From the NCBI RefSeq assembly GCF_900103195.1, contig NZ_FMWU01000007.1, forward strand, positions 160,111-224,110: a stretch of DNA of 64,000 bases. The letters run 5' to 3'. A program made the translations under genes and the position numbers. Below the pieces are notes generated by a model. It was not told the DNA's origin and made no database searches. It saw nothing but the letters and a program-made list of their open reading frames with translations. Positions 10,472 to 21,261 of the stretch are shown here, in pieces. The DNA is from Methylobacterium sp. UNC378MF. Lineage in GTDB: Bacteria; Pseudomonadota; Alphaproteobacteria; Rhizobiales; Beijerinckiaceae. Positions within the stretch are counted from its first letter, which is position 1; every line of letters starts with the position of its first letter.

Positions 10472-11293
10472 TCATGTGCGCGCACCGGTCGCGCGCGCTT
10501 GCGCGGCCATGGCAACGAGACTTTTGCGCAGCGCACCCATGTCGGTGACGCGTTCCGGATGGACGACCCGGATCGTGCGCTCGCCCGCAATCAGATCCAG
10601 ACCCTCCGGGTCCAGGCTGGTGAGCCGCCAGGGCAGATCGGCCTCGCCGCCGGCGCCGACGGCATAGAGCGCCAAGGCGTCGGCGTGATCGGCGTTCATG
10701 TGCTCCACAGCGCCGCGCTCGCCGGCCACGATCGCCTGCGCGTCCGCGAGATCGAGGAGCAGCTGGTCGCGGGTCAGCGTCGCGGCCTTGGCGAAGCCGC
10801 CGTTGAGATGGCCGGCACCCGGTTCGAGGGCGAAGAAGCCGAAATCCGGGAAATCCGCATAGAGCTTGGCCTTCGGGTGGCGGGCCAGGAAGCGTTCCCG
10901 GATTCGCGGCTCGGCACTCTGCACGGCGCGGCCGACCACCGTCAGCCGGGGATGGGCGAGCGGGTCACCCTTGCCCCCTTGCGAAAACAGCAGCGAGCAG
11001 CGCGGATCGGCCAGCAGGTTGCGGGTATGGGCCGACAGCCGGGACAGCAGCATCAGCGGGGTGCCGTCCGCGTCGGTCGCCATGGTCACGAGGGAGGCGA
11101 AGGGGGTGCCGTCCGGATCGAGGGTCGCGAGCGCGCCGGAGCGGATGGTGCGCAGCAGGGTGCGCGCCAGCCCGATGGCGTCGAACGGCGCCGCCTCCGC
11201 CGGCAGTGGCCGGGCCGGGCCGCCCGGACCCGGTCCGGTCTCGATGGTCGCGCCCTGAGTCTCGCCCCCTGTCCCGCCCCCCGTCTCGCTCAT
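10472..11293 (-). CDS. HugZ-family protein (FMN-binding split barrel plus DUF2470)
   Basis: A 273-residue soluble protein. Residues ~40-180 form a pyridoxamine-phosphate-oxidase-like split barrel (TIRSGALATLDPDGTPFAS, then LLSRLSAHTRNL and CSLLFSQ). The C-terminal part contains VEHMNADHADALALYA, the typical DUF2470 motif with conserved histidines. Related HugZ proteins degrade or bind haem during iron acquisition, but many members are uncharacterised, so the haem role is a family inference. The first ~30 residues are a Gly/Pro/Thr-rich tail. It diverges from the chvI operon. Confidence 0.85.
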   Translation of the reverse strand: MSETGGGTGGETQGATIETGPGPGGPARPLPAEAAPFDAIGLARTLLRTIRSGALATLDPDGTPFASLVTMATDADGTPLMLLSRLSAHTRNLLADPRCSLLFSQGGKGDPLAHPRLTVVGRAVQSAEPRIRERFLARHPKAKLYADFPDFGFFALEPGAGHLNGGFAKAATLTRDQLLLDLADAQAIVAGERGAVEHMNADHADALALYAVGAGGEADLPWRLTSLDPEGLDLIAGERTIRVVHPERVTDMGALRKSLVAMAAQARATGART

Positions 11294-11598
11294 GCGCGAA
11301 TCCTTTTCGGTTCGAAGTGCCGCCGCATTCCGCCGCCACGTTAGCGGCGCGGCGCAGCGCGCGCGAGGCGTCCAAGCCGCGTCAGATGGGCCGACGCGCC
11401 CAGAGTGTTACGGCCAAGCTATGACGGCCGCTCGCTTTTTCCGATCGGTCGTACTAAAGCACCTGTCCCTTTGCGCGTGCCGGGCTGCGCCGAAACCGCC
11501 CGGTTCGCGTTTTTGTCTGCCCCTCGGGGGCCGGGATGTGGCGCGGCCTGTGCGAAGAGCCGGGACCGCGCCTGAGCCCGTTTAGTCAGGGACCGCGC
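11294..11598. promoter_or_regulatory. Divergent intergenic region before chvI
   Basis: About 300 bases between the leftward HugZ-like gene and rightward chvI with no credible gene. It must hold both promoters. In many alphaproteobacteria pckA diverges from chvI; here it does not. I cannot mark -35/-10 elements with confidence. Confidence 0.4.
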
Positions 11599-12309
11599 AT
11601 GCCGACTATCGCCCTCGTCGACGACGACCGGAACATCCTCACCTCTGTGTCGATCGCGCTGGAGACCGAAGGCTACCGCATCCAGACCTACACGGATGGC
11701 GCCTCGGCCCTGGACGGTCTGCGCCATTCGCCGCCCGATCTGGCGATCTTCGACATCAAGATGCCGCGCATGGACGGGATGGAGCTTCTCCGACGCCTGC
11801 GGCAGAAATCCGACCTTCCCGTGATCTTTCTGACCTCGAAGGACGAGGAGATCGACGAGCTGTTCGGTCTCAAGATGGGCGCGGACGACTTCATCCATAA
11901 GCCGTTCTCTCAGCGCCTGCTGGTGGAGCGGGTGAAGGCGGTGCTCCGGCGCTTCGCCAAGGAGGCCCCCGGCAGCACGCCCCGCGGCGAGGCCGAGGTG
12001 GCCGCCCGCTCCCTGGAGCGCGGCGCGCTGATGATGGATCCCGAGCGCCACACCTGCACGTGGAAGGGCGAGCCGGTAACCCTGACGGTCACGGAGTTCC
12101 TGATCCTTCAGGCGCTCGCCCAGCGTCCCGGCGTCGTGAAGAGTCGGAATGCCCTGATGGACGCCGCCTACGACGACCAAGTCTACGTCGATGACCGGAC
12201 GATCGACAGCCACATCAAGCGGCTGCGGAAGAAGTTCAAGGTCACCGACCAGAGCTTCGACATGATCGAGACGCTCTACGGCGTCGGTTACCGGTTCAAG
12301 GAGGCGTGA
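11599..12309 (+). CDS. chvI: DNA-binding response regulator ChvI
   Basis: An OmpR/PhoB-type regulator of 236 residues, partner of the ChvG kinase encoded next. The receiver domain has the acidic pocket DDD at 8-10, phospho-acceptor D52 ([10 protein letters not shown]) and K101 in HKPFS. The C-terminal winged-helix domain ends [10 protein letters not shown], as expected. ChvG/ChvI responds to acid and envelope stress and controls succinoglycan, motility and host association in rhizobia and Agrobacterium. The start is the ATG at 11599; the 21 codons of open frame before it are not conserved-looking. Its stop overlaps chvG as GTGA. Confidence 0.95.
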   Translation: MPTIALVDDDRNILTSVSIALETEGYRIQTYTDGASALDGLRHSPPDLAIFDIKMPRMDGMELLRRLRQKSDLPVIFLTSKDEEIDELFGLKMGADDFIHKPFSQRLLVERVKAVLRRFAKEAPGSTPRGEAEVAARSLERGALMMDPERHTCTWKGEPVTLTVTEFLILQALAQRPGVVKSRNALMDAAYDDQVYVDDRTIDSHIKRLRKKFKVTDQSFDMIETLYGVGYRFKEA

Positions 12310-14132
12310 TCTTCGGGATCCGCCGCGTGAGCATCCGCACCGAAGCACAGACCGAGGATGCCCGACCAAGCACCTCGCTCGCCCAGTTTCTATCCCGACC
12401 GCTCGGCTGGCCCCGCACCCTCTGGGAGGCGGTGGGCCAGCGCGCCTCGTCGAGTCTGACGCGCCGCATCGTCGTCCTCAACCTCGTCGGGCTGATCGCG
12501 CTGCTCGTCGGGTTCCTCTATCTGAACCAATTTCGCCAGGGGCTGATTCAGGCCCGGATCCAGAGTCTCGCCATCCAGGGCGAGATCATCGCGGGGGCGA
12601 TCGCCGCCTCGGCCTCGGTGGATACCGACACGATCCGCATCGACCCTGACAAGCTGCTCCAGCAGCAGGCCGGCGAGGCAGCGGAAGAGGAATCGCAGCC
12701 GCTCGCCTTCTCGCTCAACCCCGAGAAAGTGGCGCCGCTCCTGTCGCGTCTCGTGACGCCGACAGGCAACCGCGCCCGGGTCTACGACCAGGAGGGCGGC
12801 CTCCTGTTCGACACCCGTACCCTGTTCAAACGCGGCGATGCGAGCCGGCCCGATCCGCTGGAGCCGAAGGCCCACAAGCCCGGCATGCTCGAATCCGCCT
12901 TCGAGGCGATCCAGGCCAAGCTCGGCGCATTGTTCCGCAGCCGCACCGAGACGAGCGAGGAGACGGGGCCGGTGAACGGCCATTCGCTGCGGGAGGTCCA
13001 GGCGGCACTCGGCGGCAACCGCGGCAGCCTCGTACGCCGGAACAAGCTCGGCGAGACCACCGTCTCGGTGGCGGTGCCGATCCACCGGGCCGGCTCGGTC
13101 CGCGGCGCCCTGCTGATCTCGACCCAGGGCGACGCGATCGACCGCGTCATCGCCTCGGAGCGGTTCGGCCTGCTGCAGGTGTTCCTGGTGGCTTCGGCCG
13201 TGATGGTGGTGCTGTCGTTCCTGCTCGCCGGCGCCATCGCAGGCCCTGTGCGCCGCCTCGCGGAAGCCGCCGAGAAGGTCCGCATGGGCATCAAGACCCG
13301 CGAGGAGATTCCGGACTTCACCGAGCGCACCGACGAGATCGGCCACCTGTCGGGGGCGCTCCGCGACATGACCCAGGCGCTCTACCGGCGGATCGACGCC
13401 ATCGAGAGCTTCGCGGCGGATGTCAGCCACGAGCTGAAGAACCCGCTGACCTCGCTGCGCAGCGCCGTGGAGACGCTGCCGCTCGCCAAGACCGACGAAT
13501 CCCGCGGCCGGCTGATGGCGATCATCCAGCACGACGTGAAGCGCCTCGACCGGCTGATCAGCGACATCGCCGACGCCTCGCGCCTCGACGCGGAACTCGC
13601 GCGCGCGGAGGCCCGGCGCGTCGATCTCCGGCGGCTGCTCACCACCGTCGTGTCGGTGGCCAACGAGCGGCGACGCCCGAAGGATTGCCTGATCCAGCTC
13701 GACGTCGAGGCCGCCGGCGCGGATCCGGATTCGCCGTTCACGATCATCGGCCACGACAGCCGGCTCGGGCAGGTCGTGAACAACCTGCTCGACAATGCGA
13801 GGTCGTTCTCCCCAACCGAGGCGAAGGTCCGCGTCGTCCTGCGCCGGGTCCGCGGCGAGGTGGAGATGATCTGCGAGGACGAGGGCCCGGGCATCCCCGA
13901 ACACGCCCTGGAGCGGATTTTCGAGCGCTTCTACACCGATCGGCCCGAGCAGGGCTTCGGGCAGAATTCGGGACTTGGCCTGTCGATCTCCCGCCAGATC
14001 GTCCAGGCCCATCGCGGCACCATTCGCGCCGAGAATCGGCCCGGCGCGCCCGATGAGGATGGGGAGCCGACGGTGCGCGGAGCCCGCTTCATCGTCCGCC
14101 TGCCGGCGGCCCCACGGCAGCTCCACGCCTGA
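12306..14132 (+). CDS. chvG: Sensor histidine kinase ChvG
   Basis: Inner-membrane sensor kinase of 608 residues. One membrane helix lies near 55-74 and a second near 285-307, enclosing a periplasmic sensor domain of ~210 residues; HAMP follows, then the phospho-acceptor H375 in [13 protein letters not shown], and an HATPase domain with NNLLDNA, DEGPGIP and GLGLSIS boxes. VLNLVGL...[10 protein letters not shown] is characteristic of ChvG/ExoS. GTG at 12306 overlaps the chvI stop by four bases; GTG 12327 is an alternative. It shares one base with the hprK start (TGATG), so the signalling genes are coupled. Confidence 0.95.
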   Translation: MIFGIRRVSIRTEAQTEDARPSTSLAQFLSRPLGWPRTLWEAVGQRASSSLTRRIVVLNLVGLIALLVGFLYLNQFRQGLIQARIQSLAIQGEIIAGAIAASASVDTDTIRIDPDKLLQQQAGEAAEEESQPLAFSLNPEKVAPLLSRLVTPTGNRARVYDQEGGLLFDTRTLFKRGDASRPDPLEPKAHKPGMLESAFEAIQAKLGALFRSRTETSEETGPVNGHSLREVQAALGGNRGSLVRRNKLGETTVSVAVPIHRAGSVRGALLISTQGDAIDRVIASERFGLLQVFLVASAVMVVLSFLLAGAIAGPVRRLAEAAEKVRMGIKTREEIPDFTERTDEIGHLSGALRDMTQALYRRIDAIESFAADVSHELKNPLTSLRSAVETLPLAKTDESRGRLMAIIQHDVKRLDRLISDIADASRLDAELARAEARRVDLRRLLTTVVSVANERRRPKDCLIQLDVEAAGADPDSPFTIIGHDSRLGQVVNNLLDNARSFSPTEAKVRVVLRRVRGEVEMICEDEGPGIPEHALERIFERFYTDRPEQGFGQNSGLGLSISRQIVQAHRGTIRAENRPGAPDEDGEPTVRGARFIVRLPAAPRQLHA

Positions 14133-14572
14133 TGGTCACCGTTCACGGCGCCTGTATCGCGCTGTACGGGGCCGGAATCCTGATTCGCGGTCCCTCGGGC
14201 GCGGGCAAATCCAGCCTCGCGCTCCTGCTCGCCGCCGCGCCGGACGGGGCTTTCGTCGCCGATGACCGGGTCGTCTGCGCGCCGCGCGACGGGCGAATCA
14301 CAGCCTGCCCACATCCGACACTCGCCGGACGCGTGGAGATCCGCGGCCAGGGGATCCTGTCTGCGGCCGATCTCGGCCTCACGGTGGATGCGGAGGCGGT
14401 GCTGCATCTCGCCGTCGATCTTGTGGAGACGGCGCTGCGCCTGCCCGAACCGCCCGACGATGCGGACATCTCCGGGATCGCCATCCCGCGCCTCGTGCTC
14501 GACCGCGGGGTGCGGGCGGCCGGCCTCGCGCCGCTCCTCATCCGTGCGGCGCTGCGAAAGCACCTGCCGTGA
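14132..14572 (+). CDS. hprK: HPr kinase/phosphorylase, short alphaproteobacterial form
   Basis: A 146-residue catalytic-domain-only HPr kinase, about half the length of the Firmicutes enzyme, as is normal in alphaproteobacteria. The Walker A motif GPSGAGKS is at 20-27, followed by VADDRVV and the signature GRVEIRGQGIL (~66-76) with its conserved Asp/Glu context. It phosphorylates or dephosphorylates a serine of HPr, linking carbon and nitrogen state to the adjacent ChvG/ChvI system. Translationally coupled to chvG by TGATG. Confidence 0.93.
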   Translation: MVTVHGACIALYGAGILIRGPSGAGKSSLALLLAAAPDGAFVADDRVVCAPRDGRITACPHPTLAGRVEIRGQGILSAADLGLTVDAEAVLHLAVDLVETALRLPEPPDDADISGIAIPRLVLDRGVRAAGLAPLLIRAALRKHLP

Positions 14573-14747
14573 CTTCGCAGCCGCACAGGCGCTCCGATTC
14601 GCCCGAGACTGGTATACCCCCATGGCGCGCACGCAGCGCCCGTGGCATGATCTCTGGAATGTCCAGGCAAAAAGGTCGCGTTCGCCTTGTGGGAGGCTGT
14701 GCGATGCACAACATGGCGGCACACACAGGACGTTGGAACACGTGTCG

Positions 14748-15149
14748 ATGATTGGCATGGTGCTCGTCACCCACGGACTCCTGGCGACCGAGTTCAAGGC
14801 CGCTCTGGAGCACGTGGTCGGCCCGCAGGATCAGATCGAAACGATCACGATCGGGCCGGAGGACGATATGGAGCTGCGACGCCGGGACATCATGTCCGCA
14901 GTCTGTCGCGTAAATACCGGAGACGGAGTGGTCGTACTGACCGACATGTTCGGTGGCACGCCGTCGAACCTCGCGCTCTCCTGCATGAACGGCGGTTCGG
15001 TGGAGGTCGTGGCGGGGATCAACCTGCCGATGCTGATCAAATTGGCCAGCGTCCGCGACGAGGAGAAGCTCGGCGACGCCGTGCTTCACGCCCAGGAAGC
15101 CGGCCGCAAATACATCAACGTCGCGTCGCGCGTCCTGGCAGGTAAGTAG
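14748..15149 (+). CDS. manX: PTS system EIIA component, mannose (ManX) type
   Basis: A 133-residue cytosolic EIIA-Man domain. The phospho-acceptor histidine is H9 in MVLVTHGLLA, and VVVLTDMFGGTPSNLALS, the family core loop, is at about 60-77. In organisms without sugar PTS permeases this protein ends a regulatory nitrogen/carbon phosphorelay fed by EI and HPr. It is 175 bases after hprK. The ATG at 14748 fits the family N-terminus; GTG 14742 is possible. The expected next gene, ptsH for HPr, is missing: a leftward transporter ends 10 bases later. Confidence 0.93.
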   Translation: MIGMVLVTHGLLATEFKAALEHVVGPQDQIETITIGPEDDMELRRRDIMSAVCRVNTGDGVVVLTDMFGGTPSNLALSCMNGGSVEVVAGINLPMLIKLASVRDEEKLGDAVLHAQEAGRKYINVASRVLAGK

Positions 15150-15159
15150 CTTTCCGTCA

Positions 15160-16047
15160 TCAGGCTTCCAGAGCGGCCGCCGCGGGTGCCATCCGCCGCG
15201 CGCTCACGGTGATGCCGACGGACGCCGCGATCACCAGCGCGATCGCGAGCCATTGCACGGCACTGATTCGCTCCCCCAGCAGGACGAGGCCCGCGCAGGC
15301 CGCCACGGCCGGCTCCAGGCTCATCAGGACGCCGAAGCTCTTCCGGTCGAGACGGCGCAGGGCGACCATTTCCAGCGAATAGGGCAGGGCGCTCGACATC
15401 AGCGCCACCGCGAAGCCTGCCGCCAGGATCCCGGGCGTGAGCAGGGCCGATCCGGCCTCCGCCAGGCCGAACGGGGCCACGACGATGGCCGCCGTGAACA
15501 TGCCGAGGGAGACGGCCTGGCCGCCATCGACGCGTCCGGCCCTCTGCCCGAACAGGATGTAGAGCGCCCAGCACAAAGCCGCGCCGAGATCGAGCAGGAT
15601 GCCGACGGGATCGAGCCCGTCCCGGCTGGCGATGGGCAACAGCAATGCGAGCCCGGCGACCGCCACGCCGATCCACAGGAAATCCGAGCGGCGGCGCGAC
15701 GCGATCAGCGCGACGGCCAGCGGCCCGACGAACTCGATCGCCACCGCCGGTCCGAGGGGCAGGCGTGCCAGGGCGAGATAGAACAGGAGGTTCATCAGCC
15801 CGAGGGCCGTCCCGTAGAGGGCGATCCAGCCGGCCTCGCGCGCCGGGAGGCTGCGTCGCCACGGCCGCCAGACGGCGATCAGGATCAGCGCCGAGAAGCC
15901 GACCCGCAGGGCCGATGTCCCGGCGGCGCCGACCGCCGGGAACAGGCTCTTGGCGAAGGTCGCCCCGCACTGGAGGGAGAGCATGCCGGTGACCAGCGCG
16001 GCGACCGAGAGCACCGTGTCGCCGAGACCGAACCTGTTGCGTAACAC
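15160..16047 (-). CDS. EamA-family exporter, RhtA-like
   Basis: A ten-helix drug/metabolite transporter of about 295 residues. Two repeated five-helix halves are visible, each with an EamA-type ending; FVGPLAVAL and ALMSSALPYSLEMVALRR are characteristic of the RhtA threonine/homoserine exporter branch. Probable substrate class is amino acids or similar small metabolites, exported across the inner membrane. Start is uncertain: I use GTG 16047 because the first helix begins about 12 residues later and the upstream extension to 16125 contains no membrane segment. Confidence 0.82.
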   Translation of the reverse strand: MLRNRFGLGDTVLSVAALVTGMLSLQCGATFAKSLFPAVGAAGTSALRVGFSALILIAVWRPWRRSLPAREAGWIALYGTALGLMNLLFYLALARLPLGPAVAIEFVGPLAVALIASRRRSDFLWIGVAVAGLALLLPIASRDGLDPVGILLDLGAALCWALYILFGQRAGRVDGGQAVSLGMFTAAIVVAPFGLAEAGSALLTPGILAAGFAVALMSSALPYSLEMVALRRLDRKSFGVLMSLEPAVAACAGLVLLGERISAVQWLAIALVIAASVGITVSARRMAPAAAALEA

Positions 16048-16230
16048 GCGACGACATTCCTCAGGACCGGGTCCGGCGCGGGCATAGCAGATGCCGCAAT
16101 CGCCGCGTGCCATGCCGGGCCTCATGGCTCACGCCATCCTCACGCGTGGCTCGTCGTCCTGGGCTCGCCCGCGGCGCCCATGCCGAATGGCGCGGCGGAC
16201 GGCCTGGAACGGGGCGCCCAGTGCCTGGCC

Positions 16231-17544
16231 CTACAGGATGAAACGGCTCAGATCCGCGTTCGACGCCAGATCCTGCACCCGGTCCCGCACATAGGCGGCG
16301 TCGATCGGCACCGTCTCGCCGGACCGGTCGGTGGCGGTGAAGGAGATCTCGTCGATCACCCGCTCCAGGACCGTCTGGAGCCGGCGCGCGCCGATATTCT
16401 CCACCGAGGCATTCACCTCCACGGCGACCCGGGCAAGCGCGTCGACCGCGTCCTCCGTGAAGCTGAGGGTCACACCCTCCGTCTCCATCAGAGCCACGGT
16501 CTGCTTGATCAGGCTGGCCTCCGTGGCAGTCAGGATCTGCTTGAAGTCGTCCACCGTGAGCGGCTGCAGCTCCACGCGAATCGGCAGGCGGCCCTGCAAC
16601 TCGGGCAGGAGGTCGGCCGGCTTCGAGACGTGGAAGGCGCCGGAGGCGATGAACAGCACGTGGTCGGTCTTCACCGGCCCGTGCTTGGTGGCGACGGTCG
16701 TGCCCTCGATCAGCGGCAGCAGGTCGCGCTGCACGCCCTCGCGCGAGACGTCGCCGGACGAGCGGCCCTCGCGGGCACAGATCTTGTCGATCTCGTCGAG
16801 GAAGACGATGCCGTTGTTCTCGACCTCGCGGATCGCCTCGCGGACCAACGCCTCGTCGTCCACGAGCTTGTCCGACTCCTCGGCCATCAGCGGCGCGTAG
16901 GCGTCCCGCACCAGGATCCGCCGCGGCTTGCCGCGCTGGCCGCCGAGCGCCTTGCCGAGCATGTCGCCGATATTGATTGCGCCCATGGAGGCGCCCGGTA
17001 CGCCGGGAATCTCGAACATCGGCATGCCCGCAGGCCCGCTGGAGGTCAGCTCCAGCTCCACTTCCTTGTCGTCGAGTTCGCTGTTGCGGAGCTTGCGCCG
17101 GAAGCTGTCGCGGGTGGCCTGGCTCGCCGTCGGGCCGACCAGCGCGTCGAGGAGCCGGTTCTCCGCCGCGGCCTCGGCCTTGGCCTTCACGCCTTCGCGC
17201 TTGACCTGCCGGGTCAGGCCGATCGCGACCTCGACGAGGTCGCGGACGATCTGCTCGACATCGCGGCCGACATAGCCGACCTCGGTGAACTTGGTGGCCT
17301 CGACCTTGAGGAACGGCGCATTGGCGAGCCGGGCGAGCCGGCGGGCGATCTCCGTCTTGCCGCAGCCGGTCGGCCCGATCATCAGGATGTTCTTGGGCGC
17401 GACCTCCTCCCGCAGCGGACCGGTCAGCTGCTGGCGTCGCCACCGGTTGCGCAGCGCGATCGCCACGGCGCGCTTGGCGTCGTGCTGCCCGACGATGAAG
17501 CGATCGAGTTCGGACACGATCTCGCGGGGAGAGAACGTCGTCAC
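16231..17544 (-). CDS. hslU: ATP-dependent protease ATPase subunit HslU
   Basis: AAA+ unfoldase of 437 residues, the regulatory ring of the HslUV protease. Walker A GPTGCGKT is at 57-64, Walker B is in [10 protein letters not shown], the pore motif GYVGRD is near 91, and the C-terminal LSRFIL is the tail that docks into HslV. Length matches the family. Unusually the partner hslV is not adjacent: a sulfate-type transporter and two chemoreceptor genes lie between them on the same strand. Confidence 0.97.
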   Translation of the reverse strand: MTTFSPREIVSELDRFIVGQHDAKRAVAIALRNRWRRQQLTGPLREEVAPKNILMIGPTGCGKTEIARRLARLANAPFLKVEATKFTEVGYVGRDVEQIVRDLVEVAIGLTRQVKREGVKAKAEAAAENRLLDALVGPTASQATRDSFRRKLRNSELDDKEVELELTSSGPAGMPMFEIPGVPGASMGAINIGDMLGKALGGQRGKPRRILVRDAYAPLMAEESDKLVDDEALVREAIREVENNGIVFLDEIDKICAREGRSSGDVSREGVQRDLLPLIEGTTVATKHGPVKTDHVLFIASGAFHVSKPADLLPELQGRLPIRVELQPLTVDDFKQILTATEASLIKQTVALMETEGVTLSFTEDAVDALARVAVEVNASVENIGARRLQTVLERVIDEISFTATDRSGETVPIDAAYVRDRVQDLASNADLSRFIL

Positions 17545-17644
17545 CGCTTAGCCATCCCTGTTCCCGGCCCGAAATCGGCCCCGCGCCGGGAATGGGGTCG
17601 CGCGCGGCCCCGCGCAAGGGGCTGCGCATCGGCCGATAGCCGCC

Positions 17645-19141
17645 TCAGTGTGTCGCCGGGACCGTCGCGGCATCGCCCTTGTCGTGCTGGCCGAACCGCT
17701 CCACCAGGGTCGCACTGGCCTCGTTCAGGCCGATCACCTCGACGTTGCGGCCGCGAGCGCGAGCCTTGAGGACCACACGGTCGAGGGCCGCAATGGCCGA
17801 GATGTCCCAGAAATGCGCCGCGTGGACGTCGATCACGAGGCGCTCGACCGGCTCCAGCACGTCGATCGCCTCGGAGAAGGTGCCGGCGGAGGCGAAGAAG
17901 ACCTGCCCGGTGATGGTGTAGGTCCGGGTGCGGCCGTCGGCCGACAGGGCGGAGGTGATCCGGTTGAGCCGGGCGACCTTCCCGGCGAAGAAGACGCCGG
18001 AGAGCAGCACGCCCACCAGCACGCCGATGGCGAGGTCCTTCGTTGCGACCACGACCAGGACGGTCGCCAGCATCACCGCCGAGGAGGGCAGCGGGTTGGT
18101 GCGCAGCCGGATCAGGGACCGCCAGGAGAAGGTGTTGATCGAGACCATGATCATCACGGCCGTCAGCGCCGCCACCGGGACGACCGCCAGCAGATCCTGC
18201 AGCGCCACGAGGAGCACCAGCAGGAAGGCTCCCGCCACCAGCGTCGAGAGACGGCCGCGGGCGCCCGAAGAGACATTGATCACCGACTGGCCGATCATCG
18301 CGCAGCCGCCCATGCCGCCGAACACAGCGGAGGCCATGTTGGCGACGCCCTGGCCCATGCATTCGCGGTTCTTGTCGCTGCCGGTGTCGGTCAGGTCGTC
18401 GACGATCTGTGCGGTGAGCAGGCTCTCCAGCAGGCCGACCGCGGCGAGCGTCGCCGCGTAGGGCAGGAGGATCCGCAGGGTCTCGAGGGTGAGGGGCACC
18501 TCCGGCAGGGCGAAGCTCGGCAGCGCGGACGGCAGGGCACCGAGATGGGCGACCGTGCGCACGTCGAGGTGGAACATCGCAGTGATCGCCGTCAGCACCG
18601 CGATGGCGACCAGCGGCGCGGGCACCGCGCGGGTGATCCGCGGGAAGCCATAGATGATCGCCAGACCGAGGGCGATCAGCCCGTAGGTCGCCGGCGTGAC
18701 GCCGGAGAGTTCGGGCCACTGCGCCAGGAAGATGAGGATCGCCAGCGCATTGACGAAGCCGGTCATCACCGATTGCGAGACGAAGCGCATCAGCCGGCCG
18801 AGCCGCAGGAGGCCGGCCAGGATCTGGATCAGGCCCATCAGGATCGTGGCGGCAAAGAGATATTGGACGCCGTGCTCGCGCACGAGGTCGACCATCACCA
18901 CCGCGGTGGCGGCCGTGGCGGCCGAGATCATCGCCGGGCGCCCGCCCGCGAAGGCGATGGTGCAGGCGATGACCACGGAGGCATAGAGGCCGACCTTCGG
19001 GTCGACACCGGCGATGACCGAGAAGCCGATGGCTTCGGGGATCAGCGCGAGGGCGACGACGATCCCCGACAGGGTGTCGCCGCGCAGGTTGGAGGTCCAC
19101 GACCGGAGGAATCCGGCGTTCCCGGTGAACTTGTCTGACAT
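17645..19141 (-). CDS. SulP-family anion transporter with STAS domain
   Basis: A 498-residue inner-membrane permease. The N-terminal ~380 residues are a polytopic SulP domain (early segment [20 protein letters not shown], later [14 protein letters not shown] typical of the family), and the C-terminal ~110 residues are a STAS domain ([21 protein letters not shown]). SulP proteins carry sulfate, bicarbonate or other anions; the short bacterial branch with the DKNRE motif is often of unknown substrate, so sulfate is not assured. ATG 19141 gives MSDKFTGN; the longer open frame upstream is not protein-like. Confidence 0.9.
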   Translation of the reverse strand: MSDKFTGNAGFLRSWTSNLRGDTLSGIVVALALIPEAIGFSVIAGVDPKVGLYASVVIACTIAFAGGRPAMISAATAATAVVMVDLVREHGVQYLFAATILMGLIQILAGLLRLGRLMRFVSQSVMTGFVNALAILIFLAQWPELSGVTPATYGLIALGLAIIYGFPRITRAVPAPLVAIAVLTAITAMFHLDVRTVAHLGALPSALPSFALPEVPLTLETLRILLPYAATLAAVGLLESLLTAQIVDDLTDTGSDKNRECMGQGVANMASAVFGGMGGCAMIGQSVINVSSGARGRLSTLVAGAFLLVLLVALQDLLAVVPVAALTAVMIMVSINTFSWRSLIRLRTNPLPSSAVMLATVLVVVATKDLAIGVLVGVLLSGVFFAGKVARLNRITSALSADGRTRTYTITGQVFFASAGTFSEAIDVLEPVERLVIDVHAAHFWDISAIAALDRVVLKARARGRNVEVIGLNEASATLVERFGQHDKGDAATVPATH

Positions 19142-19436
19142 CGATGAATCCGCACGAGCGGCTTGCCCGCGTCGGCGGCGGGTCGGGCGCGTCTCGAATG
19201 CGTGGTCCGGCGGATCGGCGGCCGGAAGAGCCACCCGGGCTTTCACCGGGTCCTTGCGAATGCCCCGACCGTAGGGGCGCACGCGCTGCAATGCAACAAC
19301 GTCCGGGATGCGGCCTGCAACGCGGGCCCCCGTCGCTCCGGGCTCGCCTCCGCCGCCCCGGAATTGCGGGATTGCCGGTCGGGTACGCCGCGCAGGACTG
19401 TCGCTACGGTTGCGGAGCCCTGCGGTCGCGGTGCAG

Positions 19437-21107
19437 TCAGGCCGCGCGCACCTGGGAGACGAAGCCCGCCACCTCGCCGCCGAGCCCGTTCGAGCGGCGG
19501 GCGATGTCGGCGGCGGCATTCAGGACTTCCGCGGCGCTGGCGCCGGTCTCGCGGGCCGCATCCAGGACCAGCGCCATGGTCTCGGTGACCGCGCGGGTGC
19601 CGCTGGCGGCCTCGGAAACGCTGCGGGCGATCTCCTGCGTCGCCAATTGCTGCTCCTCGACGGCCGCCGCCACCCCGAGGGCGATCCCGTGGACCTGCTC
19701 GATCGTGCCGCCGATCTCCTCGATCGCGACGACGGCTTCGTGCGTCGCGGCCCGCATGGCGGCGATCTGCCCGGCGATCTCCTCGGTCGCCTTGGCGGTC
19801 TGCGTCGCCAGATCCTTCACCTCGGTGGCCACGACCGCGAAGCCGCGTCCGGCCTCCCCCGCGCGGGCCGCCTCGATCGTGGCGTTCAGCGCCAGCAGAT
19901 TGGTCTGGCCGGCGATGGTGGAGATCAGCGAGACGACCTGACCGATGCCGTCGGCGCTCCGGGCGAGGGCCTGGACGCTCGTCCGGGTCCGCCGTGCCGC
20001 CTCGACGGCGCTCTCGGCGGCCGTCGAACTCTGCGTGACCTGGACGCCGATCTCGCTCGCGGTCGCCGCGAGTTCCTCGGTGGCGGCCGCGACGGCCTCG
20101 ACATTGTGGGCGGTGGTCTCGGCGGCGCGGGTCACGGCCTGGGACTGCGTGCCGGCGTGATCGGCATTGCCCGCCATGGTGGCGGCGGCACGCTCCAGCC
20201 CGGCGGCCGCTCCGGCGAGATGATCGACCAAGCCGCCGATGCTGCCCTGGAAGCGGTCGGCGAGACCGGCCATCTCGGAGCGCTTGCGCGTCGCGGCGTC
20301 GACCTGCAGCCGATCGTGCTCGCGGCGCAGGATCTCGGATTCCCGCATCGTGTCGCTGAAGACCTGCATGCTCGTCCAGATCGCACCGATCTCGTCACGC
20401 CTCGGCTTGACCGCCGGGAGGGTGGTGTCGCCGCGCGAGAGACGCTGGATCGCATCTGAGACCGCCCCCAGCGGCTGGGCGATCTGCCGCTGTCCGACGA
20501 ACAGGCCGATGGCGCAGCAGATCAGCGTTCCGGCAACTGCCAGACCAAGCAGAAGCAGCGTGCGCGCGTGGAACAGGGCCTCGGTGTCGGCCTTGATCGC
20601 GGTCATCTCCGCCCGCCCCTGCTTCACCAGGGTATCGATGCTGGCCTGGAAGGCCTTGCGGTTCGCGCGGTTGGCGTCGTTGAACCCGAGTTCGGCGGCC
20701 GCCTTGGGGCCGGCCGTGTCGCCGGCCTCCGCGAGGGCGCTGCGGAGGGTGCGGAATGCGTCGGCGTGGCGCACCATGGTCTCGAAGAGCGGCCGCTCGG
20801 CCTCGGTCACCCGCGGCGCCCAGTCTGCCTTGAGCGCATCCATTTCGGCCAGACCCTTGCGGATGCCGGCCGTGTACTTGGCGGCCTCCGTCCGGTCGGC
20901 CGAGGCGTAGACGCCGCGCGAGTCCATCGTCACCTCGGCGGCGAGGCGGTTGAAGTTGGCCGCGTCGAGGGCCCGGATCGAGGCGCTCTCGACGCTCGTG
21001 AGGGAGCGCTCGAAGCTCTGCAGCGTCGCGACGCTCACCCCGGCCACGACGAGCGTCGTCAGGCTGCAGGCGCCGACGAAGCTCAGGAGTTTTCCGCCGA
21101 TTTTCAT
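19437..21107 (-). CDS. Methyl-accepting chemotaxis protein
   Basis: A 556-residue transmembrane chemoreceptor. Membrane helices lie near 10-30 and 185-207, enclosing a ~155-residue helical ligand-binding domain of four-helix-bundle character; HAMP follows. The cytoplasmic signalling tip is exact for the family: [30 protein letters not shown]. The C-terminal end FVSQVRAA closely matches that of the next receptor, suggesting both derive from a common receptor tail. No che genes are nearby, so the signalling array must be encoded elsewhere. The sensed ligand is unknown. Confidence 0.93.
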   Translation of the reverse strand: MKIGGKLLSFVGACSLTTLVVAGVSVATLQSFERSLTSVESASIRALDAANFNRLAAEVTMDSRGVYASADRTEAAKYTAGIRKGLAEMDALKADWAPRVTEAERPLFETMVRHADAFRTLRSALAEAGDTAGPKAAAELGFNDANRANRKAFQASIDTLVKQGRAEMTAIKADTEALFHARTLLLLGLAVAGTLICCAIGLFVGQRQIAQPLGAVSDAIQRLSRGDTTLPAVKPRRDEIGAIWTSMQVFSDTMRESEILRREHDRLQVDAATRKRSEMAGLADRFQGSIGGLVDHLAGAAAGLERAAATMAGNADHAGTQSQAVTRAAETTAHNVEAVAAATEELAATASEIGVQVTQSSTAAESAVEAARRTRTSVQALARSADGIGQVVSLISTIAGQTNLLALNATIEAARAGEAGRGFAVVATEVKDLATQTAKATEEIAGQIAAMRAATHEAVVAIEEIGGTIEQVHGIALGVAAAVEEQQLATQEIARSVSEAASGTRAVTETMALVLDAARETGASAAEVLNAAADIARRSNGLGGEVAGFVSQVRAA

Positions 21108-21223
21108 GCTGATCCAACCGTCGTGGCTCGGTTGGCGCTAAAATGCCGGTTATTCGTCAAGGCGCCGTAAACTATCGCCGTCCGGAATTATTTGTGTTCG
21201 CCGCTGAACGGTAATCCGGCCGC

Positions 21224-21258
21224 GGCTCGGCGCGGCACGGAGCGTGCCACGCCGAGCC
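21224..21258 (-). terminator. Strong hairpin after the second chemoreceptor gene
   Basis: GGCTCGGCG (21224-21232) pairs with CGCCGAGCC (21250-21258), and inside it GGCACG pairs with CGTGCC around a 3-base loop, with one C/A mismatch between the two stems. It begins 3 bases after the stop of the gene ending at 21262. No T-run follows, so it may act as a transcript-end stabiliser. Confidence 0.6.
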
Positions 21259-21261
21259 TGC

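Noticed and set aside
16061..17629. 522-codon leftward frame over hslU
   Set aside because: It is a shifted frame of hslU on the same strand, extremely Arg/Gly/Pro-rich, with no start site or motif.
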